Shown in pieces: positions 8,745-18,676 of a stretch of DNA of 64,000 bases (within the stretch, counting starts at the first letter, position 1; the number at the start of each line of letters is the position of its first letter). A program made the position numbers and the translations under genes. The notes beneath the pieces are model-generated. The model saw nothing but the letters and a program-made list of their open reading frames with translations. It ran no database searches and was not told where the DNA came from. The stretch is from Ignavibacteria bacterium (GTDB lineage Bacteria > Bacteroidota > Ignavibacteria > Kapaibacteriales > Kapaibacteriaceae): assembly GCA_016191145.1 (NCBI GenBank), contig JACPPD010000010.1, positions 1-64,000 on the forward strand, in the 5' to 3' direction.

Positions 8745-9015
8745 CGACATTGCGAGGATTGCTGAGCTTGCACGATTGCAATTCAGCGAGGAAGAGATTG
8801 CAGCGTTCACCAACGAATTCATCCGCATTGTTGATTACGTTGGCACAATTGCTTCGTTGAACCTCGAAGGTGTTGAACCAATGACCACCGTATCAGGGGC
8901 AGTTAATGTTTCCCGTGAGGACGTGGCCGGCGAATGCCTCACCTCAGAAGAAGCCCTAAGTAATGCACCCAGGAAGAATGAAGCGTTCTTCAAGGTTCCC
9001 AAGGTCCTTGGATGA
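8734..9015 (+). CDS. gatC: Asp-tRNA(Asn)/Glu-tRNA(Gln) amidotransferase subunit C
   Basis: A 93-residue protein of the GatC family, with IARIAELARLQFSEEEIAAF at the start, LEGVEPMTTVS in the middle, and APRKNEAFFKVPKVLG at the C-terminus. GatC supports folding of GatA in GatCAB, which amidates mischarged Glu-tRNA(Gln) or Asp-tRNA(Asn). gatA and gatB are not in this window. It overlaps plsC upstream and kdsB downstream (ATGA-type). Confidence 0.93.
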   Translation: MTSNDIARIAELARLQFSEEEIAAFTNEFIRIVDYVGTIASLNLEGVEPMTTVSGAVNVSREDVAGECLTSEEALSNAPRKNEAFFKVPKVLG

Positions 9016-9758
9016 TTGTCGCAGTCATCCCCGCACGATTCGCCTCTGAACGTTTGCCCGGTAAACCATTGATTGACCTCGAAGGTCAGTCTATGATTGA
9101 GCGTGTATGGCGGGCAGTAAAGGGCGCATCGGCAATAGGGCGGACAATTGTTGCAACTGATGATAAACGAATTGCCGACGAAGTTCACCGCCTTGGCGGA
9201 GAAGCAGTGCTTACAAACCCTGCGCTTCCGAGCGGCACTGACCGATGTTTTGAAGCACTTACGATTGAAAAACTGACGCCCGATGGTGTCGTCAATATCC
9301 AATGCGATGAACCCTTGCTCGAAAGTAGCTTACTAGACGGTCTGGTTCAGACTCATATCAAAATGAATTCCGACGTCACAACAATCGTAACACCCTTTCA
9401 TGCGCACGAAAGTATTCACGACGAAGCAGCAGTTAAGGTGGTACGTGGAACCGATGGACGTGCTTTGTATTTCTCTCGATCTGCAATACCGTTTGTACGT
9501 GGTGTACCTAAAGCAGATTGGAGCAATTCAATTCCGTATTGGAAACATATTGGTGTTTATGCTTACCGTTATTCAGCCCTAAAGCGGCACGTGTCGCTTG
9601 CCCCCTCCAATCTCGAAAAAATGGAATCGCTCGAGCAACTACGCTTGCTGCAGGACGGAGCAGTTTTTCAGTGTTTTGAGACTGATGCAGTTTTAAAAAG
9701 CGTGGACACGCCCGACGATGCCGAGCGTGTCCGCGAAATTTTAAGAATGCGTTCTTAG
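9012..9758 (+). CDS. kdsB: 3-deoxy-manno-octulosonate cytidylyltransferase
   Basis: A 248-residue protein that opens IVAVIPARFASERLPGKPL, the nucleotide-binding signature of KdsB. It also has VATDD, GTDRCFEA, VNIQCDEPLL, YFSRSAIPF and WKHIGVYAYR. It activates KDO with CTP for lipopolysaccharide inner-core synthesis, which implies an LPS-bearing outer membrane. Its start codon overlaps the gatC stop. Confidence 0.95.
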   Translation: MIVAVIPARFASERLPGKPLIDLEGQSMIERVWRAVKGASAIGRTIVATDDKRIADEVHRLGGEAVLTNPALPSGTDRCFEALTIEKLTPDGVVNIQCDEPLLESSLLDGLVQTHIKMNSDVTTIVTPFHAHESIHDEAAVKVVRGTDGRALYFSRSAIPFVRGVPKADWSNSIPYWKHIGVYAYRYSALKRHVSLAPSNLEKMESLEQLRLLQDGAVFQCFETDAVLKSVDTPDDAERVREILRMRS

Positions 9759-9780
9759 AAAAGGTTACTAAACACTGCTG

Positions 9781-10266
9781 TTAGTGGAAGAACCATTCGA
9801 CGCCAACATTTCCAAATAACAACCCAAACTGGGTGGCGCTTGGAGTGAACCCTAAATTCAGCAAGGTAACGGCGCCCCACACACCAAAATGTTGAGTGAT
9901 AAAATATTCGGCCCCCGGCGCGAATGCAAGGCTTGTAGCTGCTGTTTTTTGCCCCTGATCGTTTAAAGCAGCATCGGTCGTTATCGAGAACTGGCCAAGG
10001 ATAAACGGTTTTAGCTCAGTCGTGCCAGCAAAAATAAATTTGCCGTATGGTCCAAAGAAGAACTGGTTGTTATTGCTCTCGACGCGTATGCCAAGTTGCG
10101 TTCCAACTTGAAAAGCAGGTGAAATAGCATAGGCGACATACCCGCCATACATTGAACCAGCAACAACACCAACGCCAAACTGTTGATCAGGGCTCTGTGC
10201 GCGGGAAGACATGGCGCTAATCAGTAAGGCTACAACAAGTGCAAGCAACATGAGACTACTCTTCAT
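9781..10266 (-). CDS. Small outer-membrane beta-barrel protein
   Basis: A 161-residue protein with a signal peptide (cleavage near SRAQS) followed by alternating amphipathic strands and a C-terminal aromatic residue pattern (VGVEWFFH), consistent with an eight-stranded porin-like/OmpA-type barrel. The segment VSGAEYF-like FAPGAEYFITQHFGVWG is common in such proteins. Function is unknown. A TATATTTG promoter element lies about 36 bases upstream of the start on the same strand. Confidence 0.72.
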   Translation of the reverse strand: MKSSLMLLALVVALLISAMSSRAQSPDQQFGVGVVAGSMYGGYVAYAISPAFQVGTQLGIRVESNNNQFFFGPYGKFIFAGTTELKPFILGQFSITTDAALNDQGQKTAATSLAFAPGAEYFITQHFGVWGAVTLLNLGFTPSATQFGLLFGNVGVEWFFH

Positions 10267-10301
10267 ACCGATGCTCCAGAAAATATGGCTAAATAGTTGG
10301 G

Positions 10302-10309
10302 CAAATATA
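10302..10309 (-). promoter_or_regulatory. TAnnTTTG -7 element of the barrel protein gene
   Basis: The reverse strand reads TATATTTG, 36 bases before the start codon, matching the Bacteroidota -7 consensus. No convincing -33 TTTG was found. Confidence 0.5.
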
Positions 10310-10385
10310 TGTTGAGACCCCTACGTCGAACCATTAAATATTCTTGAATTCTTTTCCTTAACTTGTTTGTCCGCCATAGAACGAT

Positions 10386-11360
10386 ATGAAGGGAACAATC
10401 ACCGCCCAACGGTACACACCTGCAGACAGAGAAGAGTGGGATTCATTTGTCGAGCGTTCTAACAACGGCACAATGTTCCATCTGCAAAAGTTCCTGGATT
10501 ATCACGCAGAGGGGAAGTGGGCTTTTCATCATGTGATGTTTCGTGAGAAGGGGAAGCTTGTTGGTGTACTGCCGGGGGGAGTGACTAAGGACGGAGCGTT
10601 TTGGTCTCCGATTGGCGCCTCATACGGATCAATCGTCACTCACGATACTGCCTTCGAGCGTTCGCTCCGCATCGTTGATGCCTGTTTGGAATATCTGAAA
10701 GCAAATGGTTTTTCCCATGCCTACCTTATTCCGCCACCGCTCATCTATTCGATTAACTACGAGCAGCACATTGAATATGCAATGCTGTACCGGAAGGCTG
10801 ACTTCGAACTGCATTATATCTCGCATGCAATAGACCTCAAGCGTGGTGAACGCTTCGTGGACCACTTCGATGCAACTGCACGTAAGAGCATTCACAAAAT
10901 ATTGCGCGAAGGGGCTCTCACGATTCGTGAAAGCGATGATTACGACACGTTTTACCAGATACTTGTCGAGAACAAATCCCGTCACGGCGTCAAGCCAACA
11001 CACTCTCTTGCCGATCTTCTCCGACTGCGAGATTTGGTGCCTGAGAAAATGAGGCTGAACATGGTTTACCTCGGAGACAAAGCCATAGCCGGGTCGCTGC
11101 TCTTTATTACAAATCCCAAAGTTGTTCTCTGTTTTTATAATATGCTTCGTTATGAATATGAAAATCTGCGACCTATCTATCTTGTGATGTATGAGACGTG
11201 CCGATGGGCGATCGAAAATGGTTTTGAATGGGTCGACATTGGAGTGTCGCAGGATACCAGCGCCTTAGATCCCATGACGCCATCGCTGAACTTGATTACG
11301 TTCAAGGAGCGATTCGATGCACGCGGCATTCTTCGAAGCACATTCCATTTTTCGCTGTAA
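10386..11360 (+). CDS. FemAB/GNAT-like acyltransferase
   Basis: A 324-residue protein whose two halves resemble tandem GNAT folds as in FemAB-type proteins: the N-half has NGTMFHLQKFLDYH and the C-half has ARKSIHKILREGALTIRESDDYDTFYQIL and GFEWVDIGVSQDTS. Such enzymes transfer amino acids or acyl groups during cell-wall or surface polysaccharide synthesis. A glycosyltransferase gene follows eight bases later, supporting a role in surface glycan assembly; substrate unknown. Confidence 0.75.
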   Translation: MKGTITAQRYTPADREEWDSFVERSNNGTMFHLQKFLDYHAEGKWAFHHVMFREKGKLVGVLPGGVTKDGAFWSPIGASYGSIVTHDTAFERSLRIVDACLEYLKANGFSHAYLIPPPLIYSINYEQHIEYAMLYRKADFELHYISHAIDLKRGERFVDHFDATARKSIHKILREGALTIRESDDYDTFYQILVENKSRHGVKPTHSLADLLRLRDLVPEKMRLNMVYLGDKAIAGSLLFITNPKVVLCFYNMLRYEYENLRPIYLVMYETCRWAIENGFEWVDIGVSQDTSALDPMTPSLNLITFKERFDARGILRSTFHFSL

Positions 11361-11368
11361 GCGCTGTG

Positions 11369-12478
11369 ATGAAAGCTGACGTTCTGTTGTTCGCAATGTC
11401 GGACGTAAGCCGCGATGCACGAACACTGAATCTTGCACGCGCCATCGCTGCCACCGGGTTATCAGTAGCTGTGGCGGCATCGTGTTCTCTGGACTGGAGT
11501 GACGCCGGTATTACAATGTTAAAGTGGGATGACCCTGGAGGGTCTGCGTTAAGCCGGTGGCTTAGCTTCAGGCAGTGGGCAGCGTCGCTCTCTATTCAAC
11601 CCAGAGTTGTTGCAGCAATGGACTTCTTTGCACTCGCATCGGCGGTTCGAAGTGCTAAACGGGCAAACGTTAAACTTATTTATGATATGCGCGAATTCTA
11701 TTTCGCTCTTGGCCCGCTCGAAGGCAAGGGGCTTCGCCAGCGGCTGATTTCCATAGCCGAACGTTGGTGGCTTCGCAGCGTTTCCAGGATCATTGTTGCC
11801 GGAAGGCTCGATGCACGAATAGTACAAAAGCGGTTCAGGCTTTCCGATACCCCTTACATTTTAACAAACACGCCTCCATACCGCGAAGCTGTTGTCTCTG
11901 ATAAGCTGCGTAAGCTATTCTCAATTCAATCGTCGGATATTATCGTTATTTATCAAGGTGTAGTGCACCCAGGCAGGGGCCTCGTGCCATTCATCAATGC
12001 AATGGCGCTGATGCCAGACGTCCACCTGTGCATAGTGGGCGATGGACCGGCGCTGTCTGAGATCCGCACGTATGCGGAATCGGACCTTGTTGCAAACCGC
12101 GTACACTTCCACCCTTCTGTTCCGTATGATTTGCTTCATCCAATTACGTGCAGCGCCGACATCGGGCTTTGCCTGATAGAACCAGTCTCACTGAGCTATG
12201 AATATGCACTGCCTAATAAATTCTTTGAGTATATGATGGCACGAATTCCATCCGTGGTTAGCGATCTGCCTGCGCTGCACGACCAAATTCTCCAGACACC
12301 TGTTGGAATGCTCGTTGAGCGCTCGCTTAAGCCCGATGATATCTGCGCGGCTATCGAACAGTTGAGAAATACATCGACACGCCAAGCAATGATTCAGGCA
12401 TGCGGCGCTATCAGGGATCTGTGCTATGAGAGACAGGCTGTATATGCGGTTGATGTTTTTAGAGAGTGTATGACGTGA
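11369..12478 (+). CDS. Glycosyltransferase, family 4-like
   Basis: A 369-residue protein from ATG 11369. It has a GT-B fold with a C-terminal Rossmann half: IYQGVVHPGRGLVPFINAM, LCIVGDGPALSEI, VHFHPSVPYDLL, and ALPNKFFEYMMARIPSVVSDLPAL, which contains the EX7E-type donor-binding region. Likely transfers a sugar from a nucleotide donor to a lipid or surface glycan. An upstream in-frame start inside the preceding gene is rejected. The following transporter pseudogene starts in its stop codon (GTGA). Confidence 0.85.
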   Translation: MKADVLLFAMSDVSRDARTLNLARAIAATGLSVAVAASCSLDWSDAGITMLKWDDPGGSALSRWLSFRQWAASLSIQPRVVAAMDFFALASAVRSAKRANVKLIYDMREFYFALGPLEGKGLRQRLISIAERWWLRSVSRIIVAGRLDARIVQKRFRLSDTPYILTNTPPYREAVVSDKLRKLFSIQSSDIIVIYQGVVHPGRGLVPFINAMALMPDVHLCIVGDGPALSEIRTYAESDLVANRVHFHPSVPYDLLHPITCSADIGLCLIEPVSLSYEYALPNKFFEYMMARIPSVVSDLPALHDQILQTPVGMLVERSLKPDDICAAIEQLRNTSTRQAMIQACGAIRDLCYERQAVYAVDVFRECMT

Positions 12479-13061
12479 ATTATTTACTCCTGGTTCTGCA
12501 GCAATTGATAGCGACGTCGACGCATTTAGTTGCCAAGAACATCACGTCGGAGCTTTGTCCAACAACCGTTGTCTTAGGTAGAGGCGTATTCGCATGTGCC
12601 GCATTTGGAATCTGGTGGGTTATTCGAAGAAAAACATTGCCGAAGATTCAACGGTCGGACGTGGGGCTAATTGTTCTCATGAATTTCATCAACCTGCCCC
12701 TTAACCAACTATTATTTGTTTGGGAGAATTAGGTATACAACAGCTCCGAATGCGGCTCTGGCTTATGTTCTCACGCCGGCTTTCACTGTTTTATTTCTCG
12801 CGTTGGTAATGAAACAGCGACCTGGCTGGAAAAGAGTTGTTGGGATTGCCGTCGCATTCGTTTTCGCGGCTATCGTGTTGCCCGATCGCGGTGCAGGCGC
12901 GTCGGTCTTTAACAATCTGCAGCCGATATTCACCACGATTCTTGCTTTTTTGATATTTGGAACACAGCCGACGATGTTTTTTTGCCATTGGTGGCATCAT
13001 CGTGCTTACCGGAGTAATAATTACACAGCGAGTTCACGACGTGCGGCGTGTTGTGTTGTAG
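12475..13061 (+). pseudogene. EamA/DMT-family transporter, frameshifted and internally deleted
   Basis: The reading frame starts at GTG 12475 in the glycosyltransferase stop. It reads VNYLLLVLQQLIATSTHLVA to NFINLPLNQLLFVW, then shifts near 12722 (one extra base in GGGAGA) and continues GIRYTTAPNAALAYVLTPAF. After PDRGAG the protein jumps to VFNNLQPIFTTILAFLIFG, skipping most of the second EamA domain. A run of seven T at 12976-12982 causes a second shift, after which AIGGIIVLTGVIITQRV follows to a stop at 13059-13061. A full two-domain DMT protein has about 280-300 residues; here fewer than 200 remain. Inactive relic. Confidence 0.82.
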
Positions 13062-13088
13062 TTTCGTCGGCAATTCGGGAGTGATTTC

Positions 13089-13631
13089 ATGCGAGTCGAA
13101 CCGTCTCACGCCACAGTGTTAGTTGTTGATATTCAGGAACGCCTGTTCCCTCACATTTATGAACGCGAAGCATTGCAGGCCAATTGTGTTCGGTTTATCA
13201 AGGGACTGCGGATTCTAAATATTCCTATTATCGTTACTGAACAATACTCACGGGGACTTGGAAAGACTATCGCTCCGGTGGCTGCAGCGCTCGGCTCCTT
13301 CGATGCGAATGAGAAGATGACGTTCAGCGCCTGCCGAGTCAGTGAAGTGGAAGGTATCGTGCTGGGCAGCCAGGGGCACCAGATCATCGTGATTGGTATC
13401 GAGGCACACGTGTGTGTGCAACAAACGGTACTCGACATTCTTGCACAGGGCCGTTCCGTAATAGTTGTTGAAGATTGTGTTTCTTCGAGGAAACGTAACG
13501 ATCGCGACGTAGCGGTAGCCCGAATGAGAAATGAAGGTGCACTGATTACAACATACGAGTCGCTCCTGTTCGAGATGTTAGGAACTGCGGAAGCAGAGGC
13601 ATTTAAACAAATTTCTAATTTGGTGAAATGA
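13089..13631 (+). CDS. Isochorismatase-family cysteine hydrolase
   Basis: A 180-residue protein with the family triad visible: Asp14 in VVDIQERL, Lys76 in NEKMTFSAC and Cys109 in [11 protein letters not shown]. The non-proline cis peptide region precedes the Cys, as usual. These enzymes hydrolyse amides or vinyl ethers; this YcaC-like subgroup has no agreed substrate. Its stop overlaps the acetyl-CoA synthetase start by ATGA, which suggests co-translation. Confidence 0.85.
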   Translation: MRVEPSHATVLVVDIQERLFPHIYEREALQANCVRFIKGLRILNIPIIVTEQYSRGLGKTIAPVAAALGSFDANEKMTFSACRVSEVEGIVLGSQGHQIIVIGIEAHVCVQQTVLDILAQGRSVIVVEDCVSSRKRNDRDVAVARMRNEGALITTYESLLFEMLGTAEAEAFKQISNLVK

Positions 13632-15607
13632 AACGCGAGCACGATTCTATAACCTCCGTGATGATGGAGGAGAGAGTGTTTGCTCCTTCTGTGCAGTTTT
13701 CGAAAGGGGCACACGTATCAGGCACTAAACAGCTTGCGTCAATTACGTCGCGTGCTGCTAAGGATCCGGTAACGTTTTGGGAACGACAGGCTTCGGCGCT
13801 CAGTTGGTTCGCCCCCTGGAAGACTGCAATGAAGTGGAAATATCCGCATGTGCAGTGGTTTGTTGGGGGTAGGCTGAATGCCAGTTACAACTGTCTGGAC
13901 AGACACATCATTTCCTGGCGCAGAACAAAGGCGGCACTGATTTGGGAAGGTGAGGATGGAACCGTGAGGACCTTTACCTATCAGCAGTTGCATACAGAAG
14001 TTTGTAAATGCGCCAATGCATTGGTTAGCCTGGGTATTCAGCAAGGCGATGTTGTGGGAATCTATATGGGAATGGTTCCCGAAGCAGTGATTAGCATGCT
14101 TGCATGTTCGCGCATCGGCGCAACGCATAACGTTGTGTTCGGTGGTTTTAGCAGCGATGCCGTGGCGGAACGTATGAACGATAGCAAGGCAGTTGCACTG
14201 ATTACACAGGATGTGGCACAGAGACGCGGCGAACATGTGCACCTGAAGCTGGCTGTAAATGAAGCGTTGAAAAGTTGTCCGACGATAAAAAATGTTATCG
14301 TCTGCAAGAGAAGTGATGAACCGACGAAGATGAAGGCCGGACGAGATCATTGGTTTCACGATCTTATCAACGCTGCAAGCCACGTCAGCACTGCCGCATC
14401 TCTTCCAAGTGAGCACCCGCTGTTCATTTTGTATACAAGCGGGTCTACTGGCAAGCCGAAGGGCATCCTGCATACTACCGGTGGCTATCTGACGCAGGTG
14501 GCATATACAGCCAGGATGGTATTCGATTTGAAAGATGACGACGTCTATTTCTGCACGGCAGACATAGGATGGATTACAGGTCACAGCTATATCGTCTACG
14601 GTCCGCTTGCAAACGGTGCCACACTGCTGATGTATGAGGGTGCGCCCAACTGGCCTGAGCCGGACAGATTCTGGCGTCTGATAGAAAAACATCGTGTGAG
14701 TATTTTTTACACTGCCCCAACGGCTATTCGTGCCTTTATGAAGTGGGGTGAATCCTGGCCGCGCAAACATGATCTTACATCGTTGCGATTGTTAGGTACC
14801 GTTGGCGAACCAATAAATCCGGAAGCATGGATGTGGTATTACAATGTGATTGGACAAATGCGATGTCCAATTGTTGATACATGGTGGCAGACCGAAACCG
14901 GATCAATTATGATTAGCCCCCTACCGGGAGCTTCAAAGACAAAGCCAGGCACTGCCACGCGTCCGTTGCCGGGAATTCTGGCCGACGTTGTGCGCCGCGA
15001 TGGAACTCCGTGTGCCGCCAATGAAGGCGGCCTGCTTGTAATAAAGCATCCGTGGCCAGCGATGCTCCGAACGATATACGGAGATGACGAAAGGTATCTG
15101 AATTCGTATTGGAAAGAATTTCCTAAGAAGCGCAATCATCCGGGCTGGTATTTTACTGGCGACGGCGCGCGCAAGGATGAGTCCGGAAATATTTGGATCA
15201 TCGGCAGAGTAGATGATGTTGTAAACGTTAGCGGACACAGGCTTGGCACTGCAGAAATAGAAAGTGCATTGGTATCTCACAGGCATGTTGCCGAAGCCGC
15301 AGTGGTTGCCAGACCCGATGAGATTAAGGGAAATGCACTTGTAGCTTTTGTTACGTTAAAATCGAATGTTAACGCCGACTTGCAAAACCTCCGCGAAGAA
15401 TTGCGTAATCACGTTGGCAAGGAAATTGGACATATCGCCAAGCCAGACGAGATAAGATTTACAGACGCATTGCCAAAAACGCGCAGCGGTAAAATCATGC
15501 GGAGATTATTGCGAGAACTCGTGACGAGGGGCGATGTAACGGGAGATACAACAACGCTCGAAGACCGCGGAGTTCTTGAGCGATTACGCGTTGCCGACGA
15601 AGAGTAA
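13628..15607 (+). CDS. acs: Acetyl-CoA synthetase (AMP-forming)
   Basis: A 659-residue ANL-superfamily enzyme. It has the AMP-binding P-loop [11 protein letters not shown], the ATP motif [10 protein letters not shown], the hinge region [16 protein letters not shown] and the C-terminal [11 protein letters not shown] with Lys622, the residue usually controlled by acetylation. It converts acetate, CoA and ATP to acetyl-CoA. The start at 13628 overlaps the previous stop; a later in-frame ATG pair at 13661/13664 gives a length closer to that of E. coli Acs and cannot be excluded. Confidence 0.95.
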   Translation: MKREHDSITSVMMEERVFAPSVQFSKGAHVSGTKQLASITSRAAKDPVTFWERQASALSWFAPWKTAMKWKYPHVQWFVGGRLNASYNCLDRHIISWRRTKAALIWEGEDGTVRTFTYQQLHTEVCKCANALVSLGIQQGDVVGIYMGMVPEAVISMLACSRIGATHNVVFGGFSSDAVAERMNDSKAVALITQDVAQRRGEHVHLKLAVNEALKSCPTIKNVIVCKRSDEPTKMKAGRDHWFHDLINAASHVSTAASLPSEHPLFILYTSGSTGKPKGILHTTGGYLTQVAYTARMVFDLKDDDVYFCTADIGWITGHSYIVYGPLANGATLLMYEGAPNWPEPDRFWRLIEKHRVSIFYTAPTAIRAFMKWGESWPRKHDLTSLRLLGTVGEPINPEAWMWYYNVIGQMRCPIVDTWWQTETGSIMISPLPGASKTKPGTATRPLPGILADVVRRDGTPCAANEGGLLVIKHPWPAMLRTIYGDDERYLNSYWKEFPKKRNHPGWYFTGDGARKDESGNIWIIGRVDDVVNVSGHRLGTAEIESALVSHRHVAEAAVVARPDEIKGNALVAFVTLKSNVNADLQNLREELRNHVGKEIGHIAKPDEIRFTDALPKTRSGKIMRRLLRELVTRGDVTGDTTTLEDRGVLERLRVADEE

Positions 15608-15668
15608 TGCTTGTAAGCAAGCTTCCCCTATTTTCGCTGGTCTATAACCACCGAATAACGGAAAAACA

Positions 15669-18179
15669 ATGCGCAGTGATGTGTTGCGCAAAGCAGTAAT
15701 CATGGCAGGAGGCTTTGGCACGCGCCTGCGCCCCCTTACAATGTCGCTGCCAAAACCAATGGTACCCTTGGCTAACAGGCCAATGATGGCTCACATCGTA
15801 TCGCTGTTGAAACGCCATGGTGTGTCCGACGTTGTTTCGTTGCTGTATTTCCAACCTGAACATATCACATCGTACTTCGGAGATGGATCTGCATTCGGTG
15901 TAGAGATGAAGTATGTTACTGCCGAATCCGACTATGGCACAGCCGGCAGTGTAAAAAACGCGGAACCTCTGCTCTCTGAACGGTTCATCATCATCTCTGG
16001 CGACGTGCTAACCGATGTTGATCTGACTGCGGCAATGAAATTCCATCTGCAGCGAAAGGCGATGGCTACCATAGTGCTAACGCGCGTACCTCAGCCGTTG
16101 CAGTACGGTATTGTTATGACGGATGCTGAAGGCCACATCACACGGTTTCTGGAAAAGCCATCGTGGGGTGAAGTCTTTAGCGACACAATTAACACCGGCA
16201 TCTACATCCTCGAATCCGAAGTGCTCTCGCTGATCCCTGAGAAAACAGATTTTGATTTTGGAAAAGATTTATTCCCGCTGATGCTTCGAAAAAATCTTCC
16301 GTTGTTTGGATACACTGCCGAAGGATACTGGAAGGATGTTGGCAATCTTCAGGAATATCAGCTTGCTCATGCAGATGTACTTGCAGGCCGAGTGAACATA
16401 GAATTGGAAGGAGCTCGGCGCAATTCGGCTGTGTGCGGAAACAACCTTCAGTTATCGCCGACGGCACATCTCGATGGACTGGTGATTATTGGCGACAACG
16501 TTACCATTGGCGATAAGGCATGGTTGAGCAACTGCGTTATTGGTCCGCAGGTAACAATAGGCGCGGGAGCAAAACTCTCCGGCACCGTTGTTTGGCACGA
16601 TTCGCAAATAGGCGATTTCTCCGAAATAACGAATTCCGTTGTCTGCAACGATGTTACCATTGGTAACCGTGTAACCGTACTCGATAACTCATTCATAGCC
16701 GAAGAATGTGTGATAGGTGAAGGGGCTCGAATTCTCTCTAATCTGAAACTTTGGCCACGAAAAACGGTGGAATCGGAAGCTGTGCTCACCCGAAGTTTGG
16801 TTCAGGAGGAACATTGGGCACGGCAATTGTTTACAGATGCACGGATATCGGGAATTTCTAATAACGACATGAATCCCGATTTCGGCGCTAAGCTTGGCTT
16901 TGCGCTCGGCATGGCATTCGGAGTAGGAACATTAGTTGTTTCAAGTCGTGACGACGACGCCGTTTCGAGAATTATGAAACGATCCATTACAGCAGGCCTT
17001 ATGAGCGTTGGTGTTAACGTTGGCGACCTTCAGTTGACGTCGATCCCGCAAACCAGACAGGAAATGTACACCGGCAGATATGTCGCTGGATTTCATGTCC
17101 GACGTTCGCCGCGAAAGTCAGACAAAACCGACATCATATTGTTTGGCAAGGACGGACGGGATATTCCATCGTCTCAGGCAAAAACCATCGAGCGATATTT
17201 CTATGGCGAAGACATTAAGCGCGTGCATTACGGAAACGTTGGACGGCTCTCGTTCCCGGAACGGTCTGTAGGCACATACATCCAGAGGTTCGTTTCCAAT
17301 CTCGATGCAGATACTATCCGACAGCGAAAGTTTAAACTGTTTGTAGACTACTCTTTTGGTTTGGCGGCAAGTGTATTCCCGCAGATCCTTGGTGAGCTTT
17401 CGTGCCGGGAGCTGGCAATGAATAATTACGTCGACGCATCACGCAATCCCGATGCGCTCGAAGAAACGCTTGATGAGTCAGCGATGATCATGAGGTCGCT
17501 TGGATATGAAATTGGATTCAAATTCGATGCGGGAGCCGAAAAAATTGCACTGGTTGATGAGCGGGGTATCTGGTATACATCGTTGCGATTGTTAACGATA
17601 GTTACTAAGTTAGTTCTCGACACATACAAGCACCGCGAGCCATATTCAATTGCAGTTCCCGTGCAGGCAACTCAGGAGATCGAAGAAATTGTGGGAGGCC
17701 ATGACGTAGAAATAATTCGAATCCGTAATTCTCACCTTGCAATGATGGAGGCAACCCGAAACGAGCACGTTGTTTTTGTAGGGGGCACTCGCGGCGGTTT
17801 TATTTTTCCTGAGTTCCTTGCTGCTGCCGACGGAATGTTTTCGGCATGCAGGATTCTGCAAATGGTTGCCCAAACAGGATATCAGCTGAGCGAACTCGAT
17901 AGGTCCCTCCCCAAGCGGCATCAGGCAACGGCTAGCGTTGCATGTCCATGGGAAGTTAAGGGGCGCGTAATGCGCCGTGCCATGGAGTTCTCCGAAGACA
18001 AAAGGCGGCTGCTGATTGATGGTGTAAAAATTGTTGAAGGCGACCGGACGGTTCTGCTGGCGCCGGATAAGGAAGACGCATTGTTTGTTGTAACTGCCGA
18101 AGCAAATACAATTAGCGAAGCACAATCAGAGCGAGATAGATTTGCACAACTCGTGGCGCAATGGCGCGATAGTAATTGA
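15669..18179 (+). CDS. Mannose-1-phosphate guanylyltransferase / phosphomannomutase-like fusion
   Basis: An 836-residue fusion. Residues 8-240 form a nucleotidyltransferase with MAGGFGTRLRPLT and FLEKPSWGEVFSDTINTGIY. Residues about 250-380 are a left-handed beta-helix with hexapeptides (VIIGDNVTIGDKAWLSNCVI). Residues about 400-820 are phosphohexomutase-like domains (DFGAKLGFALGMAFG, GIHV-like AGFHVRRSPRKSD, NEHVVFVGGTRGGFIFPEF). It would make GDP-mannose for surface polysaccharides. The usual mutase TASHNP active-site serine loop is replaced by VRRSP, so mutase activity is uncertain; such fusions are known in several phyla. Confidence 0.85.
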   Translation: MRSDVLRKAVIMAGGFGTRLRPLTMSLPKPMVPLANRPMMAHIVSLLKRHGVSDVVSLLYFQPEHITSYFGDGSAFGVEMKYVTAESDYGTAGSVKNAEPLLSERFIIISGDVLTDVDLTAAMKFHLQRKAMATIVLTRVPQPLQYGIVMTDAEGHITRFLEKPSWGEVFSDTINTGIYILESEVLSLIPEKTDFDFGKDLFPLMLRKNLPLFGYTAEGYWKDVGNLQEYQLAHADVLAGRVNIELEGARRNSAVCGNNLQLSPTAHLDGLVIIGDNVTIGDKAWLSNCVIGPQVTIGAGAKLSGTVVWHDSQIGDFSEITNSVVCNDVTIGNRVTVLDNSFIAEECVIGEGARILSNLKLWPRKTVESEAVLTRSLVQEEHWARQLFTDARISGISNNDMNPDFGAKLGFALGMAFGVGTLVVSSRDDDAVSRIMKRSITAGLMSVGVNVGDLQLTSIPQTRQEMYTGRYVAGFHVRRSPRKSDKTDIILFGKDGRDIPSSQAKTIERYFYGEDIKRVHYGNVGRLSFPERSVGTYIQRFVSNLDADTIRQRKFKLFVDYSFGLAASVFPQILGELSCRELAMNNYVDASRNPDALEETLDESAMIMRSLGYEIGFKFDAGAEKIALVDERGIWYTSLRLLTIVTKLVLDTYKHREPYSIAVPVQATQEIEEIVGGHDVEIIRIRNSHLAMMEATRNEHVVFVGGTRGGFIFPEFLAAADGMFSACRILQMVAQTGYQLSELDRSLPKRHQATASVACPWEVKGRVMRRAMEFSEDKRRLLIDGVKIVEGDRTVLLAPDKEDALFVVTAEANTISEAQSERDRFAQLVAQWRDSN

Positions 18180-18186
18180 TGAAGAC

Positions 18187-18657
18187 ATGGACCTAAAAAT
18201 CACCGATATCCTTGCCCCTTCCTGTATTCGACTAAACATGGATGCCGTCGACAAAACAGACGCTCTTACTAAATTAGTTGATGTTCTGTCTGATACCGGA
18301 AAGGTTCGGGACAGGGACGAACTGCTGCGCGTAATTATGGAGCGCGAGCGGCTGATGTCGACGGGTATTGGTAATGGTGTTGCGTTGCCTCACGGAAAAA
18401 CATCGTTAGTAGAATCGTCACTCGCTGCTCTGGCAACACTTCGGAATCCAATCGATTTCGATGCGCTCGATGATAAGCCGGTTACCATTGTGTTATTGTT
18501 AGTTGGTACCGATGGCAACGTTGGCGTACATCTCAGGCTACTTAGCCGTATATCGAGGATGGTTGGGTCTGAGCATTTCCGCACATCGCTTCTCGGCGCA
18601 ACCACTACGGAAGAAGTGCTCGACCTGTTTGCAGCGCACGAAGAGGAGCGTGCGTGA
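18187..18657 (+). CDS. PTS IIA (PtsN-type) domain protein
   Basis: A 156-residue protein of the fructose/nitrogen PTS EIIA type. The phosphorylatable His69 lies in IGNGVALPHGKT and the family pattern LLSRISRMVGSEHFRTSLLGATTTEEVLDLF follows. With no sugar permease nearby, a regulatory role in phosphotransfer, as for PtsN, is likely. The start at 18187 (MDLKITDIL) is taken; an upstream in-frame start lies inside the preceding gene. Confidence 0.88.
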   Translation: MDLKITDILAPSCIRLNMDAVDKTDALTKLVDVLSDTGKVRDRDELLRVIMERERLMSTGIGNGVALPHGKTSLVESSLAALATLRNPIDFDALDDKPVTIVLLLVGTDGNVGVHLRLLSRISRMVGSEHFRTSLLGATTTEEVLDLFAAHEEERA

Positions 18658-18676
18658 ACACTAGGTTGTAACTCTA

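Noticed and set aside
13739-14770. Long antisense frame opposite acs (343 codons)
   Set aside because: Cys/His-rich low-quality translation typical of an antisense shadow; the acs frame carries all family motifs.
15616-15630. GCTTG..CAAGC hairpin after acs
   Set aside because: Short stem without a T run; could be chance.
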